The notes under the pieces are model-generated. The model was not told the DNA's origin. It made no database searches and was given only the letters and a program-made list of their open reading frames with translations. A stretch of 41,081 nucleotides of DNA from an uncultured beta proteobacterium. Its GTDB lineage: Bacteria; Pseudomonadota; Gammaproteobacteria; Burkholderiales; Burkholderiaceae_C. The stretch is taken from assembly GCA_903914175.1 (NCBI GenBank), contig CAIWNX010000178.1, forward strand, positions 1 through 41,081, written 5' to 3'. The position numbers were made by a program, and so were the translations under genes. Of the stretch, positions 24,157 through 34,042 are shown piece by piece (the stretch's first letter is position 1; each line of letters starts with the position of its first letter).

Positions 24157-25458
24157 ATGAACTTCAAGATTGCTGCCGTTGCCCTTGCAGCGGCTTTCGC
24201 CGTGTCGGCCCAGGCCCAGACCGAAATTCAGTGGTGGCATTCGATGACTGCCGTCAATGGCGAGTGGGTTAACGACCTGGCCAAGGAATTCAATGCCAGC
24301 CAGAAAGAGTACAAGGTAGTCCCCACGTACAAGGGTAGCTATGCCGAATCCATGACGGCGGCGGTTGCGGCGTTTCGCGCCGGCAATGCGCCCAACATCC
24401 TGCAAGTCTTCGAGGTCGGCACCGCCACCATGATGGCCAGCAAGGGCGCCATCGTGCCGGTCGGCAAGGTGATGACGGACGCCGGTTACAAGTTTGACCC
24501 CACGGTTTATGTTTCTGCCGTGGCCGGCTATTACACGGCGCCGAACGGCCAGATGCTGAGCTTCCCGTTCAACAGTTCGACCACGATCTTCTACTTCAAC
24601 AAGGATGCGTTCAAGGCCGCCGGCATTGACACCAACAAGCCGCCAACCACCTGGCCGGAAGTTGCCTTGGCAGCGGCCAAACTCAAGGCCAGCGGCCACA
24701 AGTGCCCGCTCACGATCGCCTGGCAGAGTTGGACCCAGTTGGAAAGCTTCTCGGCCTGGCATAACGTGGAGTTCGCCAGCAAGTCCAACGGCCTGGCCGG
24801 CATGGATGCGCGCCTGAAGGTGGACTCACCACTGCATGTGCGCCATATTGAAAACCTTGCCAACATGGCCAAGCAGGGCCTGTTCATTTACAAGGGCCGT
24901 GAAAATGTACCGGAGGCGACTTTCATTTCTGGCGAATGCGCCATGATCACCACGTCCGCCGGTTTCTACGGCAACGTTGCCAAGAACGCCAAATTTGATT
25001 ACGCCTTGGCCACCCTGCCCTACTATCCCGACGTTCCCGGCGCACCGCAAAACACGGTGATCGGCGGCGCCAGCCTGTGGGTGATGGCCGGCAAGAAGCC
25101 TGCTGAATACAAGGGTGTGGCAGACTTCTTCAGCTTCATTTCCAAGCCCGAAGTGCAGTCGGCCAGCCACAAGCGCACCGGCTATCTGCCGATCACCACC
25201 GCAGCCTATCAGTTGACGGAGAAATCCGGCTTCTACAAGGAAAAGCCCGGCACCGACATTGCGGTACAGCAGATGATCCGCAAGGTGACCGACAAGAGCC
25301 GTGGCATCCGTCTGGGCAACTACGTGCAGATACGTCAGGTTGAAGACGAAGAGTTGGAACAGGTCTGGAGCGGCAAGAAGTCCGCCACGGAAGCACTGCA
25401 GGCCATCGTCAAACGTGGCAACGAGCATCTGGAACGCTTTCAAAAGGCGAACAAGTAA
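24157..25458 (+). CDS. ugpB: sn-Glycerol-3-phosphate ABC transporter periplasmic binding protein
   Basis: A 433-residue receptor with signal peptide MNFKIAAVALAAAFAVSAQA. It matches E. coli UgpB through much of its length: IQWWHSMTAVNGEWVNDLAKEFN, YKVVPTYKGSY, AAFRAGNAPNILQVFEVGTATMMASKGA, SFPFNSSTTIFYFNKDAFKAAG, VIGGASLWVMAGK and KRTGYLPITTAAY (quoted in parts). It is family-1 extracellular solute-binding in fold and binds glycerol-3-phosphate and, in E. coli, glycerophosphodiesters. It is the first gene of ugpBAECQ. A structured 71-bp gap separates it from ugpA, probably to keep receptor levels above permease levels. Confidence 0.95.
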   Translation: MNFKIAAVALAAAFAVSAQAQTEIQWWHSMTAVNGEWVNDLAKEFNASQKEYKVVPTYKGSYAESMTAAVAAFRAGNAPNILQVFEVGTATMMASKGAIVPVGKVMTDAGYKFDPTVYVSAVAGYYTAPNGQMLSFPFNSSTTIFYFNKDAFKAAGIDTNKPPTTWPEVALAAAKLKASGHKCPLTIAWQSWTQLESFSAWHNVEFASKSNGLAGMDARLKVDSPLHVRHIENLANMAKQGLFIYKGRENVPEATFISGECAMITTSAGFYGNVAKNAKFDYALATLPYYPDVPGAPQNTVIGGASLWVMAGKKPAEYKGVADFFSFISKPEVQSASHKRTGYLPITTAAYQLTEKSGFYKEKPGTDIAVQQMIRKVTDKSRGIRLGNYVQIRQVEDEELEQVWSGKKSATEALQAIVKRGNEHLERFQKANK

Positions 25459-25468
25459 AGTCTGTTTC

Positions 25469-25521
25469 ACTTGCCGGCCTCGGTCTGTCGGGTGACAGCG
25501 GGGCTGTGCTAGCCGACAAGT
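25469..25521 (+). promoter_or_regulatory. Intercistronic stem-loop between ugpB and ugpA
   Basis: ACTTGCCGGC (25469-25478) pairs at 9 of 10 positions with GCCGACAAGT (25512-25521). Inside it a second hairpin forms, CTGTC-GGGT-GACAG (25485-25498). There is no T-run, so it is not a simple terminator. Such nested stems after a receptor gene usually protect the upstream mRNA from 3' exonucleases and allow partial read-through. Confidence 0.5.
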
Positions 25522-25529
25522 CCTGAACA

Positions 25530-26411
25530 GTGGAAAAACGCGTTCAATTTCGCTCAGCCTGGCTGCCTTGGGTGCTGCTGGCGCCCCAGGTCGCCGTCAT
25601 TGGCATGTTTTTCTTCTGGCCTGCAGGCCAGGCCTTGCTGCAATCATTCCAGGTTGAGGACGCATTCGGCACTTCGACGCAGTGGGTTGGAATGGAAAAT
25701 TTCAAGCGCCTGTGGGGCGATGCCAGCTACCTGGCCTCCTTCAAAACCACGGCCATGTTTTCCCTGCTGGTTGCCGTTCTGGGCATTAGCCTGTCCCTGC
25801 TGCTGGCCATTTTTGCCGATCGCGTCGTGCGCGGCGCCATGTTCTACAAAACCCTGCTGATCGTGCCCTACGCGGTGGCACCAGCAGTGGCGGGCGTGCT
25901 GTGGATCTTTATGTTTTCTCCCTCGCTGGGTGTGGTTTCCTATGCCCTTGGGAAACTGGGTCTGAACTGGAACCACCTGCTCAATGAGGGTCACGCCATG
26001 ACGCTGATCGTGATGGCCGCGGTCTGGAAGCAGATCTCCTACAACTTCCTGTTTTTTTTGGCCGGTTTGCAGTCGATTCCGAAATCCTTGATCGAAGCGG
26101 CGGCCATCGATGGCGCCAAGCCCTGGCGGCGCTTCTGGACGATCCAGTTTCCTCTGCTCTCGCCCACCACGTTCTTCCTGCTGGTCATCAACATGGTGTA
26201 CGCGTTCTTCGACACCTTCGCCATCGTCGACGCCACGACGCACGGCGGTCCGGGCCAGGCCACGTCAATCCTGGTTTACAAGGTCTATTACGATGGTTTC
26301 AAGGCGATGGACCTGGGCGGCTCGGCGGCGCAATCAGTGGTGCTGATGACGATCGTTGTTGCCCTTACCGTGGTGCAGTTCCAATTTATCGAAAAGAGAG
26401 TGAACTACTGA
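25530..26411 (+). CDS. ugpA: sn-Glycerol-3-phosphate ABC transporter permease UgpA
   Basis: A 293-residue permease of the MalF/UgpA type with six membrane helices. The start is GTG at 25530 with no strong ribosome site. The coupling (EAA) loop is [20 protein letters not shown], and the end [13 protein letters not shown] is typical of UgpA. It partners UgpE in the membrane and is driven by UgpC. The next gene starts 39 bp downstream. Confidence 0.93.
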   Translation: MEKRVQFRSAWLPWVLLAPQVAVIGMFFFWPAGQALLQSFQVEDAFGTSTQWVGMENFKRLWGDASYLASFKTTAMFSLLVAVLGISLSLLLAIFADRVVRGAMFYKTLLIVPYAVAPAVAGVLWIFMFSPSLGVVSYALGKLGLNWNHLLNEGHAMTLIVMAAVWKQISYNFLFFLAGLQSIPKSLIEAAAIDGAKPWRRFWTIQFPLLSPTTFFLLVINMVYAFFDTFAIVDATTHGGPGQATSILVYKVYYDGFKAMDLGGSAAQSVVLMTIVVALTVVQFQFIEKRVNY

Positions 26412-26450
26412 TGATGCCCCCACGCTTGGCACTTCACGAGGACTCTCGCC

Positions 26451-27302
26451 ATGGTTGAACGCAGCCCGTTTCTGACTTTTCTGGCCCATGCGGTAATGAT
26501 TCTGGGCGTCCTCGTTGTCGCCTTTCCGCTGTATCTGGCTTTTGTCGCGTCCACCCACACGGCGCAGGAAATCGTGCAGGCACCGATGCCCTTGCTGCCG
26601 GGCAGCAATCTTTGGGCAACCTACGAAAAAGCATTGCTGGGTGGCGGTTACGGCGCCGGTTCCAGAGCACCGGTGATACACATGATGTGGGTCAGTCTGG
26701 TCACGGCATTGGTGATCACCTTCGGCAAGATTTCAATATCCTTGCTATCGGCTTTTGCCATCGTTTACTTCCGTTTCCCGTTCAAGAATTTCTTCTTCTG
26801 GGCAATTTTTATCACACTGATGCTGCCAGTCGAGGTGCGCATCGGCCCAACCTACCAAGTGGTCGCCGACCTTGGCATGCTCAACACCTACGCCGGCTTG
26901 ACGATTCCCTTGATCGCTTCGGCGACGGCGACTTTTTTGTTTCGGCAGTTCTTCATGTCAGTGCCTGACGAGTTGACGGAAGCCGCGCGCATGGACGGCG
27001 CCAGTCCGATCCGTTTTTTCATCGATATTCTGGTGCCGCTGTCCAAGACTTCGGTCGCCGCGCTGTTTGTGATTCAGTTCATCTACGGCTGGAACCAGTA
27101 CCTGTGGCCGCTGCTGGCCACAACCTCGGAAAACATGTACCCGGTGGTGGTGGGCATCAAGATGATGGTGGCCGGTGGCGATTCACAAAATGAGTGGAAC
27201 GTGGTGATGGCCACCGCCCTGCTGGCCATGCTGCCGCCAGCCATGGTGGTTATGCTGATGCAAAAATGGTTTGTCAAGGGACTGGTGGACACGGAGAAGT
27301 AA
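26451..27302 (+). CDS. ugpE: sn-Glycerol-3-phosphate ABC transporter permease UgpE
   Basis: A 283-residue permease of the MalG/UgpE type. It has an N-terminal helix ([20 protein letters not shown]), the usual large periplasmic loop and the coupling loop [20 protein letters not shown]. The ending [15 protein letters not shown] is typical of UgpE. GAGGAC stands about 10 nt before the ATG at 26451. It pairs with UgpA to form the channel for glycerol-3-phosphate. Confidence 0.93.
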   Translation: MVERSPFLTFLAHAVMILGVLVVAFPLYLAFVASTHTAQEIVQAPMPLLPGSNLWATYEKALLGGGYGAGSRAPVIHMMWVSLVTALVITFGKISISLLSAFAIVYFRFPFKNFFFWAIFITLMLPVEVRIGPTYQVVADLGMLNTYAGLTIPLIASATATFLFRQFFMSVPDELTEAARMDGASPIRFFIDILVPLSKTSVAALFVIQFIYGWNQYLWPLLATTSENMYPVVVGIKMMVAGGDSQNEWNVVMATALLAMLPPAMVVMLMQKWFVKGLVDTEK

Positions 27303-27313
27303 TATGTTTGCGG

Positions 27314-27342
27314 GACAGACCGGAGCGAAGCGGAGCTCTGTC
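27314..27342 (+). repeat. Inverted repeat between ugpE and ugpC
   Basis: GACAGA (27314-27319) and TCTGTC (27337-27342) are perfect complements around GC-rich sequence in the 58-bp gap between ugpE and ugpC. It has no T-run. It could be a processing or stability element, or a remnant of a small dispersed repeat. Confidence 0.35.
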
Positions 27343-27360
27343 GCCAACTGAACAAAAACT

Positions 27361-28400
<1,040 letters not shown>

Positions 28401-28401
<1 letters not shown>

Positions 28402-28455
28402 CTGTCATCCTGGACCTGATCCGGGATCCATGGATTGCGGATCAAGTCCGCAACG
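28401..28455. repeat. Dispersed ~55-bp double-hairpin repeat, copy 1
   Basis: ACTGTCATCCTGGACCTGAT... to ...TCCGCAACG. It forms two hairpins: one around GGACCTGATCC and one TTGCGGA-TCAAG-TCCGCAA. Copy 2 lies at 32013-32066 in inverse orientation and agrees at 51 of 55 positions. It sits between ugpC and ugpQ and is translated in the track's ugpQ ORF as VILDLIRDPWIADQVRND, a familiar spurious peptide of such repeats. Confidence 0.8.
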
Positions 28456-28472
28456 ACAAACCAAGGTTTGAA

Positions 28473-29237
28473 ATGACACTACCCTCCTGGCCCTACCCCC
28501 GCTGGATCGCGCACCGTGGCGCGGGCAATCTGGCACCTGAGAACACGATGGCAGCATTTCGTCTGGGCGCCAGCCACGGCTACCGCATGTTTGAATGCGA
28601 TGTCAAACTCAGCGCCGATGGAGTGCCCTTCCTGATGCACGATGCCACGCTGCAACGCACCACCAATGGTCCGGCGCGCCTGGGTCGCGAGGCCAGCATG
28701 GTCGGCGGTGATCACCCCTGGGCCAGCCTGGCACAACTCGACGCCGGCAGTTGGCATTCGCGTGCTTTCGCTGGCGAGCCCTTGCCCAGTTTCGAGGCCA
28801 TCGCGCGCTACTGCCTTCACAACGGCCATTTTCTGAACATTGAAATCAAACCCACACCCGGGCTCGCACGCCAGACCGGCGAGGTCGTGGCACGCGCCGC
28901 GGCCCGGCTTTGGCAGGGTGCTGACGTACCGCCGCTGCTGACATCGTTCAAGCCCGACGCACTGGCAGCAGCGCGCGAGGCCCAACCCGAACTGCCACGC
29001 GGCCTGCTGCTCGCCACCCTGCCCAAAGGCTGGGTCGAAGCGGCCATCGAACTGGGATGCGTGGCGGTCGTCTGCGACCACGCCCTGTGGGACAAGACCA
29101 GCGTCGCGCAGGCCAAAGGCGCCGGGCTGCGCACCCTGAGCTACACCGTCAATGACGAATGGGCGGCGCAGCGCTTGCTCGACCTTGGCACCGACACCAT
29201 CATCACCGACCGCGTGGACCTGTTCGCTCCGAGCTGA
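28473..29237 (+). CDS. ugpQ: Cytoplasmic glycerophosphodiester phosphodiesterase
   Basis: A 254-residue GDPD enzyme, close to the ~247 residues of E. coli UgpQ, hydrolysing glycerophosphodiesters to glycerol-3-phosphate and an alcohol. Visible motifs are WIAHRGAGNLAPENTMAAF (catalytic His, Glu), ECDVKLSADGVPFLMHDATL (metal-binding Glu/Asp and the second His) and LNIEIKPTP. There is no signal peptide, so it acts in the cytoplasm on diesters imported by Ugp. I start it at the ATG at 28473, where AAGG lies 6 nt upstream. The track's start at 28398 adds 25 residues that are a translated hairpin repeat, although that ATG does overlap the ugpC stop as ATGA. It is the last gene of ugpBAECQ. Confidence 0.92.
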   Translation: MTLPSWPYPRWIAHRGAGNLAPENTMAAFRLGASHGYRMFECDVKLSADGVPFLMHDATLQRTTNGPARLGREASMVGGDHPWASLAQLDAGSWHSRAFAGEPLPSFEAIARYCLHNGHFLNIEIKPTPGLARQTGEVVARAAARLWQGADVPPLLTSFKPDALAAAREAQPELPRGLLLATLPKGWVEAAIELGCVAVVCDHALWDKTSVAQAKGAGLRTLSYTVNDEWAAQRLLDLGTDTIITDRVDLFAPS

Positions 29238-29285
29238 GATTTGCTTTTGCTATGATTTTGTCCTCACCCTGAAGGACCGATCATC

Positions 29286-30401
29286 ATGGCGCTGAACCTC
29301 AAACATCTTGGCCTGGCATGGGCCGCAAGCACACTCGTCTGCATTGGCGCTACCCACGCGGCCGAGCCCAAAGTGCTCAACATCTACAACTGGTCTGACT
29401 ACATTGCCGAAGACACGATACAAAACTTCGAGAAAGAAACCGGCATCAAGGTGCGCTATGACACCTATGACAACAACGAAATCCTGCATGCCAAACTGGT
29501 CGCCGGCAAGACCGGTTACGACATCGTGGTGCCGGGCTCGCACTTTGCCAAGAACCAGATCGAAGGCGGACTGCTGCAAAAGCTCGACCGCAGCAAGCTG
29601 AGCAACTGGGGCAACCTGGACAAGGGCCTGCTGGAGCAACTTGCCAAGCTCGATCCCGGCAACGCCTATCTGGTGGACTGGCTTTGGGGCTACGTCACGG
29701 TCGGCATCAACGTCAACAAGGTCAAGACCGCTCTGGGCAGTATGCCGATGCCGGAAAACGCCTGGAGCCTGCTATTCGATCCGAAATACGTCAGCAAGCT
29801 CAAGAGCTGCGGCGTCAGCGTGTTGGACTCGGCCTCCGAAGTGATGCCTGCCGCGCTGCTCTATGTCGGCAAACCCGCTTACAGCCGCAACGCTGCCGAT
29901 TACGCTGTGGCCGGCCAGATGCTCAAAAGCATCCGCCCCTACGTCACCCGTTTTTCATCGTCGGGCTATATCGAGGAGATGGCCAGTGGCGCGACCTGTC
30001 TGGTAATGGGGTTCTCGGGCGACATCAACATTGCCCGCAGCCGCGCGCTGGAAAACAAGGGCAAGACGCCGATCGTGATTGAAGCGCTGATTCCAAAAAC
30101 CGGCGCCACGCTGTTCTTCGACACCATGGCGATTCCGAAAGATGCGCCACACCCTGAGAACGCCCACCTGTTCATCAATTACATCCTGCGTCCGCAAGTC
30201 CATGCGGCACTGAGCAACAAGGTGTTTTATGCCAACCCGAACGCGGCTTCGCTCAAATTCGTGACCAAGGACGTTGCGGATAACAAGTCCATCTTCCTGG
30301 ACGCCGCAGCAACCAAGACGATGATTGCGCCCGATTCCCTACCGCAGGACCTGCGCCGGGTACAGACCCGCATCTTCAGCAACTTCAAGGCCGGCAAGTA
30401 A
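29286..30401 (+). CDS. PotF/SpuD-type polyamine ABC transporter substrate-binding protein
   Basis: A 371-residue periplasmic receptor with a signal peptide ending at IGATHAAE. The mature start KVLNIYNWSDYIAEDTIQNF is the PotF/SpuD signature, followed by YDTYDNNEILHAKLVAGKTGYDIVVP and the acidic and aromatic residues that hold the amine (SDY, WLWG, FSGD). Such proteins bind putrescine or spermidine. It stands alone: no PotG, PotH or PotI genes flank it. AAGGA precedes the ATG. It lies 48 bp after ugpQ and could be read through from the ugp operon, but TATGATTTT-like sequence just upstream may be its own -10. The exact polyamine is not determined. Confidence 0.9.
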   Translation: MALNLKHLGLAWAASTLVCIGATHAAEPKVLNIYNWSDYIAEDTIQNFEKETGIKVRYDTYDNNEILHAKLVAGKTGYDIVVPGSHFAKNQIEGGLLQKLDRSKLSNWGNLDKGLLEQLAKLDPGNAYLVDWLWGYVTVGINVNKVKTALGSMPMPENAWSLLFDPKYVSKLKSCGVSVLDSASEVMPAALLYVGKPAYSRNAADYAVAGQMLKSIRPYVTRFSSSGYIEEMASGATCLVMGFSGDINIARSRALENKGKTPIVIEALIPKTGATLFFDTMAIPKDAPHPENAHLFINYILRPQVHAALSNKVFYANPNAASLKFVTKDVADNKSIFLDAAATKTMIAPDSLPQDLRRVQTRIFSNFKAGK

Positions 30402-30410
30402 GAAAAGAGG

Positions 30411-30689
30411 TCAAGCGCGCCAGGAGCGCGAGAAAATCCATTGGCTGCTGGCGCAGGCCAGCACCATGCCGGCATAGGTCAGCATCTTGCCGTCATGGCC
30501 GAAAAACCACAGGCCCAGCCCCAGCACCAAACAATTGAGGCCAAAACTCACGGCCACCTGCAAACCATAACTGGCCACGGTTCGCTGGCGCCTGGCGACG
30601 AGCCGGGCTAGCAGCGGCATCAGCACGGCCAGCCACAGGGCCGGTGCCAGCCAGTTCAACACATGGTTCAGAAGATCGGTCGGCGCCAT
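30411..30689 (-). CDS. Small integral membrane protein of unknown function
   Basis: A 92-residue hydrophobic protein from the ATG at 30689 (the track uses a TTG 13 codons earlier). It has three likely membrane helices (LNWLAPALWLAVLMPLLARL; VASYGLQVAVSFGLNCLVLG; LTYAGMVLACASSQWIF) joined by a basic loop ARRQR. No known domain is recognised. It is divergent from hemA, with starts 59 bp apart, and convergent with the PotF-like gene. It looks like a real conserved gene by its well-ordered helices, but the function is unknown. Confidence 0.65.
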   Translation of the reverse strand: MAPTDLLNHVLNWLAPALWLAVLMPLLARLVARRQRTVASYGLQVAVSFGLNCLVLGLGLWFFGHDGKMLTYAGMVLACASSQWIFSRSWRA

Positions 30690-30736
30690 CAATATCCACA
30701 AAAAAGTAATCCGGGCTGCCGGACGCAAGCTGATTT

Positions 30737-30742
30737 TATAAT
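30737..30742 (+). promoter_or_regulatory. -10 box of hemA, implying a leaderless mRNA
   Basis: A perfect TATAAT lies only 6 nt before the hemA ATG at 30749. Transcription normally starts about 7 nt after the -10 box, which is the A of the ATG. No Shine-Dalgarno is present. The -35 region is weak. Confidence 0.55.
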
Positions 30743-30748
30743 CGCCGC

Positions 30749-32008
30749 ATGGCAGTCTGGGCTTTAGGAATCAATCACACGACCGCGCCGCTCGATCTGC
30801 GCGGTCGTTTTGCGTTTGCCGTCGATCAAGTTGCACCCACTTTGCGTGCCTTGCGCGACTCGCTGGCACGCCAACCCGAAGCCGCGTTGATCTCCACCTG
30901 CAACCGCACCGAAATCTATTGCGCCGGCGAAAAACCGCAGCTTGAGCACACGCTGGACTGGCTGGCCCAGTCTGGCGGCGTTTCATCTTCGCTGTTAAGG
31001 TCTCATGCCTATACCCTGGAAGACGGACTGGCTGCGCGCCATGCGTTCCGCGTTGCCAGTGGACTCGATTCAATGGTGCTGGGCGAGCCGCAGATCCTGG
31101 GCCAGATCAAGGATGCCGTGCGCGCCGCCGAAGCGGCAGGCGCCTTGGGCACAACGCTTAGCCAGCTGTTCCAGCGCTCGTTTGCGGTGGCCAAGGAAGT
31201 ACGCACCTCGACCGAGATTGGCGCGCACTCAATCAGCATGGCCGCCGCCGCCGTGCGCTTGTCCGGGCAGTTGTTTGAAGACCTGGGGCAGGTCAAGGTG
31301 CTGTTTGTCGGTGCCGGCGAAATGATTGAGCTCTGCGCCACGCACTTTGCGGCCAAGAATCCGAAGAGTATGTCGATTGCCAATCGCACGCTGGAGCGCG
31401 GCGAAAAGCTGGCCAGCCGTTTTGGTGCGGAAGTGATGCATCTGGCCGAGCTACCAGACCGGCTGCATGAATTTGACGCGGTCATCAGTTGCACCGCCAG
31501 CACGCTGCCCATCATCGGCCTGGGTGCGGTGGAGCGCGCTCTGAAACGGCGCAAGCACCGGCCCATGTTCATGGTTGATCTGGCCGTGCCGCGCGACATT
31601 GAGCTGGAAGTCAAGCGGCTCGAAGACGTTTATCTGTACACCGTGGACGATCTGGCCAGTGTGGTGCAGACCGCGCAGGCTAACCGCCAGGCGGCCGTAG
31701 CGCAAGCCGAAGCCATTGTGGATGCGGGCGTGCAAAGCTTCATGCACTGGGTCGACCAGCGCGGCTCGGTGCCTTTGATCCAGCAACTCAACGCCCAGGC
31801 TGACGAATGGCGCGCCATGGAAATCAGTCGCGCGCGCAAGCTGCTGGCCAAGGGCGAGGACGTGGACGCGGTGCTGGAAGCTTTATCCAAGGGGCTGACG
31901 CAAAAAATGCTGCACGGCGCCATGGCCGAACTGCGTGCCGGCGACAGCCAGGCGCGCGAGCGGGCCAGTTCCGCCATCCAGCACTTCTTTCTGCGCAAAG
32001 AGCGTTAG
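30749..32008 (+). CDS. hemA: Glutamyl-tRNA reductase
   Basis: A 419-residue enzyme reducing glutamyl-tRNA to glutamate-1-semialdehyde, the first committed step of C5-type tetrapyrrole synthesis. The N-terminal catalytic domain has [12 protein letters not shown] and STCNRTEIY with the nucleophile Cys51. The NADPH domain has [18 protein letters not shown], and the C-terminal dimerisation domain is helical. The start ATG follows a TATAAT by 6 nt, so it is probably translated from a leaderless message. It is followed by prfA and prmC, an order common in beta- and gammaproteobacteria, but an inverted repeat copy now lies between hemA and prfA. Confidence 0.97.
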   Translation: MAVWALGINHTTAPLDLRGRFAFAVDQVAPTLRALRDSLARQPEAALISTCNRTEIYCAGEKPQLEHTLDWLAQSGGVSSSLLRSHAYTLEDGLAARHAFRVASGLDSMVLGEPQILGQIKDAVRAAEAAGALGTTLSQLFQRSFAVAKEVRTSTEIGAHSISMAAAAVRLSGQLFEDLGQVKVLFVGAGEMIELCATHFAAKNPKSMSIANRTLERGEKLASRFGAEVMHLAELPDRLHEFDAVISCTASTLPIIGLGAVERALKRRKHRPMFMVDLAVPRDIELEVKRLEDVYLYTVDDLASVVQTAQANRQAAVAQAEAIVDAGVQSFMHWVDQRGSVPLIQQLNAQADEWRAMEISRARKLLAKGEDVDAVLEALSKGLTQKMLHGAMAELRAGDSQARERASSAIQHFFLRKER

Positions 32009-32012
32009 CTAT

Positions 32013-32066
32013 CGTTGCGGCTCGACCCGCAATCCATGGATCCCGGATCAGGTCCGGGATGACAGT
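32013..32066. repeat. Dispersed ~55-bp double-hairpin repeat, copy 2 (inverse of copy 1)
   Basis: CGTTGCGGCTCGACCCGCAA... to ...GGGATGACAGT. Read on the minus strand it equals copy 1 at 28401-28455 except for three substitutions and one missing base. Both hairpins are kept: CCCGGA-CCTGA-TCCGGG and TTGCGG-GTCGAG-CCGCAA. It starts 5 bp after the hemA stop, so the hairpins could act as the 3' end of the hemA message. Confidence 0.8.
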
Positions 32067-32098
32067 TAACCACGCATCTTTTGCCTGCCCCTGTACCT

Positions 32099-33199
32099 AT
32101 GAAACCTTTCCTCCGCCAACAACTCGCACGCTACACCGACCGCCTGGGTGAGCTTGAATTTCTGCTCTCGCGCGAGGACATCATGAAGGACATGAAGCAG
32201 TTCCTGGTGCTGTCACGCGAGCACACCGAGGTGGCTGCGGTGGCCACGCGCTGGACACGTTACCAGCAGCGCGAAGCCGATCTGGCCGCCGCGCAGGACC
32301 TGCTGAGCAGCGCGTCAGACGACGCCGACATGGCCGCCATGGCGCAGGAAGAAATCGACGGCGCCGGCGCCGAACTCGCGCAACTCGAAAACGAACTGCA
32401 GCGCATGCTGCTGCCCAAGGACCCGGACGACGCGCGCAACGCCTTCATGGAAATCCGCGCCGGCACCGGCGGCGACGAATCAGCCCTGTTCGCCGCCGAT
32501 CTGCTGCGCATGTACACACGCTACTGCGAACGGCGCGGCTGGAAGACCGAGATCATCAGTGAATCAGCCAGCGAACTCGGCGGCTACAAGGAAGTGGTAA
32601 TTCGCATTGAGGGCGATAACGTTTATGGCGCGCTCAAGTTCGAATCCGGCGGGCATCGCGTGCAGCGCGTGCCGGCCACTGAAACCCAGGGCCGTATTCA
32701 CACCAGCGCCTGTACCGTGGCGGTGTTGGCCGAACCCGACGAGACGGTGGCGATCCAGATCAACCCGGCCGACCTGCGCATCGATACCTACCGTGCCAGC
32801 GGTGCCGGCGGCCAGCACATCAACAAGACCGATTCAGCCGTGCGCATCACACACCTGCCAACCGGTATCGTGGCCGAATGTCAGGACGGCCGCAGCCAGC
32901 ACAGCAACAAGGCGCAGGCGCTCAAGGTGCTGACCGCCCGCATTCAGGAAAAGGACCGTTCCGAGCGCGCCGCCAAGGACGCAGCCGAACGCAAGAGCCT
33001 GATCGGCAGCGGCGACCGCAGTGACCGCATCCGCACCTACAACTTCCCGCAGGGGCGCCTGACGGATCACCGCATCAATCTCACCTTGTACAAGCTGCTC
33101 TACATCATGGAGGGCGACCTGGACGACGTGGTGCAAGCCCTGCAAGCCTACGAAGCGGCAGAGCAACTGGCAGCGCTGGAACTCGGCGCCGGCGCCTGA
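32099..33199 (+). CDS. prfA: Peptide chain release factor 1
   Basis: A 366-residue RF1 starting [12 protein letters not shown] at the ATG at 32099; the ORF track begins six codons earlier at a non-ATG. RF1 recognises UAA and UAG. The stop-codon tripeptide PAT is seen in [16 protein letters not shown], and the catalytic GGQ in [16 protein letters not shown], about 50 residues later. [13 protein letters not shown] is the conserved RF1 entry to domain 2. It lies 90 bp after hemA and 7 bp before prmC, whose product methylates the GGQ glutamine, a standard pairing. Confidence 0.97.
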   Translation: MKPFLRQQLARYTDRLGELEFLLSREDIMKDMKQFLVLSREHTEVAAVATRWTRYQQREADLAAAQDLLSSASDDADMAAMAQEEIDGAGAELAQLENELQRMLLPKDPDDARNAFMEIRAGTGGDESALFAADLLRMYTRYCERRGWKTEIISESASELGGYKEVVIRIEGDNVYGALKFESGGHRVQRVPATETQGRIHTSACTVAVLAEPDETVAIQINPADLRIDTYRASGAGGQHINKTDSAVRITHLPTGIVAECQDGRSQHSNKAQALKVLTARIQEKDRSERAAKDAAERKSLIGSGDRSDRIRTYNFPQGRLTDHRINLTLYKLLYIMEGDLDDVVQALQAYEAAEQLAALELGAGA

Positions 33200-33206
33200 G
33201 CATCCC

Positions 33207-34034
33207 ATGCTGACACTGGCGCAGGCATTGCAGAAGGCACAGGCGCAAAGCCTGAAACGGCTGGACGCCCAGATGCTGCTCATGCACGTGCTGGGTCGGT
33301 CTGCGCACGACCGAGCCTGGCTGCTGGCCCATGACATGGACAGGCTTGAGGCCCCCGCACAAACCAGGTTCGACGCCTGCGTGCAACGCCGCCTCAATGG
33401 CGAACCGCTGGCCTATATCACCGGGCACAAGGAATTTTTCGGACTTGACTTGCAGGTGGACGCGCGTGTGCTGGTGCCGCGCCCCGATACCGAAACCCTG
33501 GTCGAGTGGGCACTGGCCGTGCTTACCGACACACCAGCGGCCAGCGTGCTGGACCTCGGCACCGGCAGCGGCGCCATTGCACTGGCACTCAAGGCCAGCC
33601 GGCCGGACCTGTCGGTGAGCGCCATCGACTTCAGCACGGACGCGCTGGCGGTGGCCCGTTCCAATGCCGCTCGCCTGCAGCTGGCGATTGATTTCCAGCA
33701 CGGCTCCTGGTTTGTGGGCGTCAAGAATCGCTACCAGGTCATCGTCTCCAACCCGCCTTATGTTGCGGCACAGGATCCACATCTGGCCGACCTGACCCAT
33801 GAGCCTTTGCAGGCACTGAGCGCCGGCGTCGACGGGCTGGGCGACCTGCGCCGCATCATCACGCAAGCGCCAGCACACCTGGAAGATGGCGGTTGGCTAT
33901 TGCTGGAACACGGTCACGACCAGGCACAGGACGTACGCGGTCTATTGTTGCAGGCCGGTTTTGACGACGTTCAATCGCGTCGCGATCTCAGCGGCATCGA
34001 ACGCTGTAGCGGTGCTCGCCTGGCGCTGCGTTGA
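33207..34034 (+). CDS. prmC: Release factor glutamine methyltransferase
   Basis: A 275-residue SAM-dependent methyltransferase that methylates the Gln of the GGQ motif in RF1 and RF2. It has the helical N-terminal domain (DAQMLLMHVLGRSAHDRAW), the segment GEPLAYITGHKEFFGLDLQV, SAM motif I VLDLGTGSGAIALAL and the catalytic NPPY (VSNPPYVAAQ). It starts 7 bp after prfA and is convergent with slyD, whose stop is 8 bp away. Family length is about 277. Confidence 0.96.
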   Translation: MLTLAQALQKAQAQSLKRLDAQMLLMHVLGRSAHDRAWLLAHDMDRLEAPAQTRFDACVQRRLNGEPLAYITGHKEFFGLDLQVDARVLVPRPDTETLVEWALAVLTDTPAASVLDLGTGSGAIALALKASRPDLSVSAIDFSTDALAVARSNAARLQLAIDFQHGSWFVGVKNRYQVIVSNPPYVAAQDPHLADLTHEPLQALSAGVDGLGDLRRIITQAPAHLEDGGWLLLEHGHDQAQDVRGLLLQAGFDDVQSRRDLSGIERCSGARLALR

Positions 34035-34042
34035 GCCTGCAG

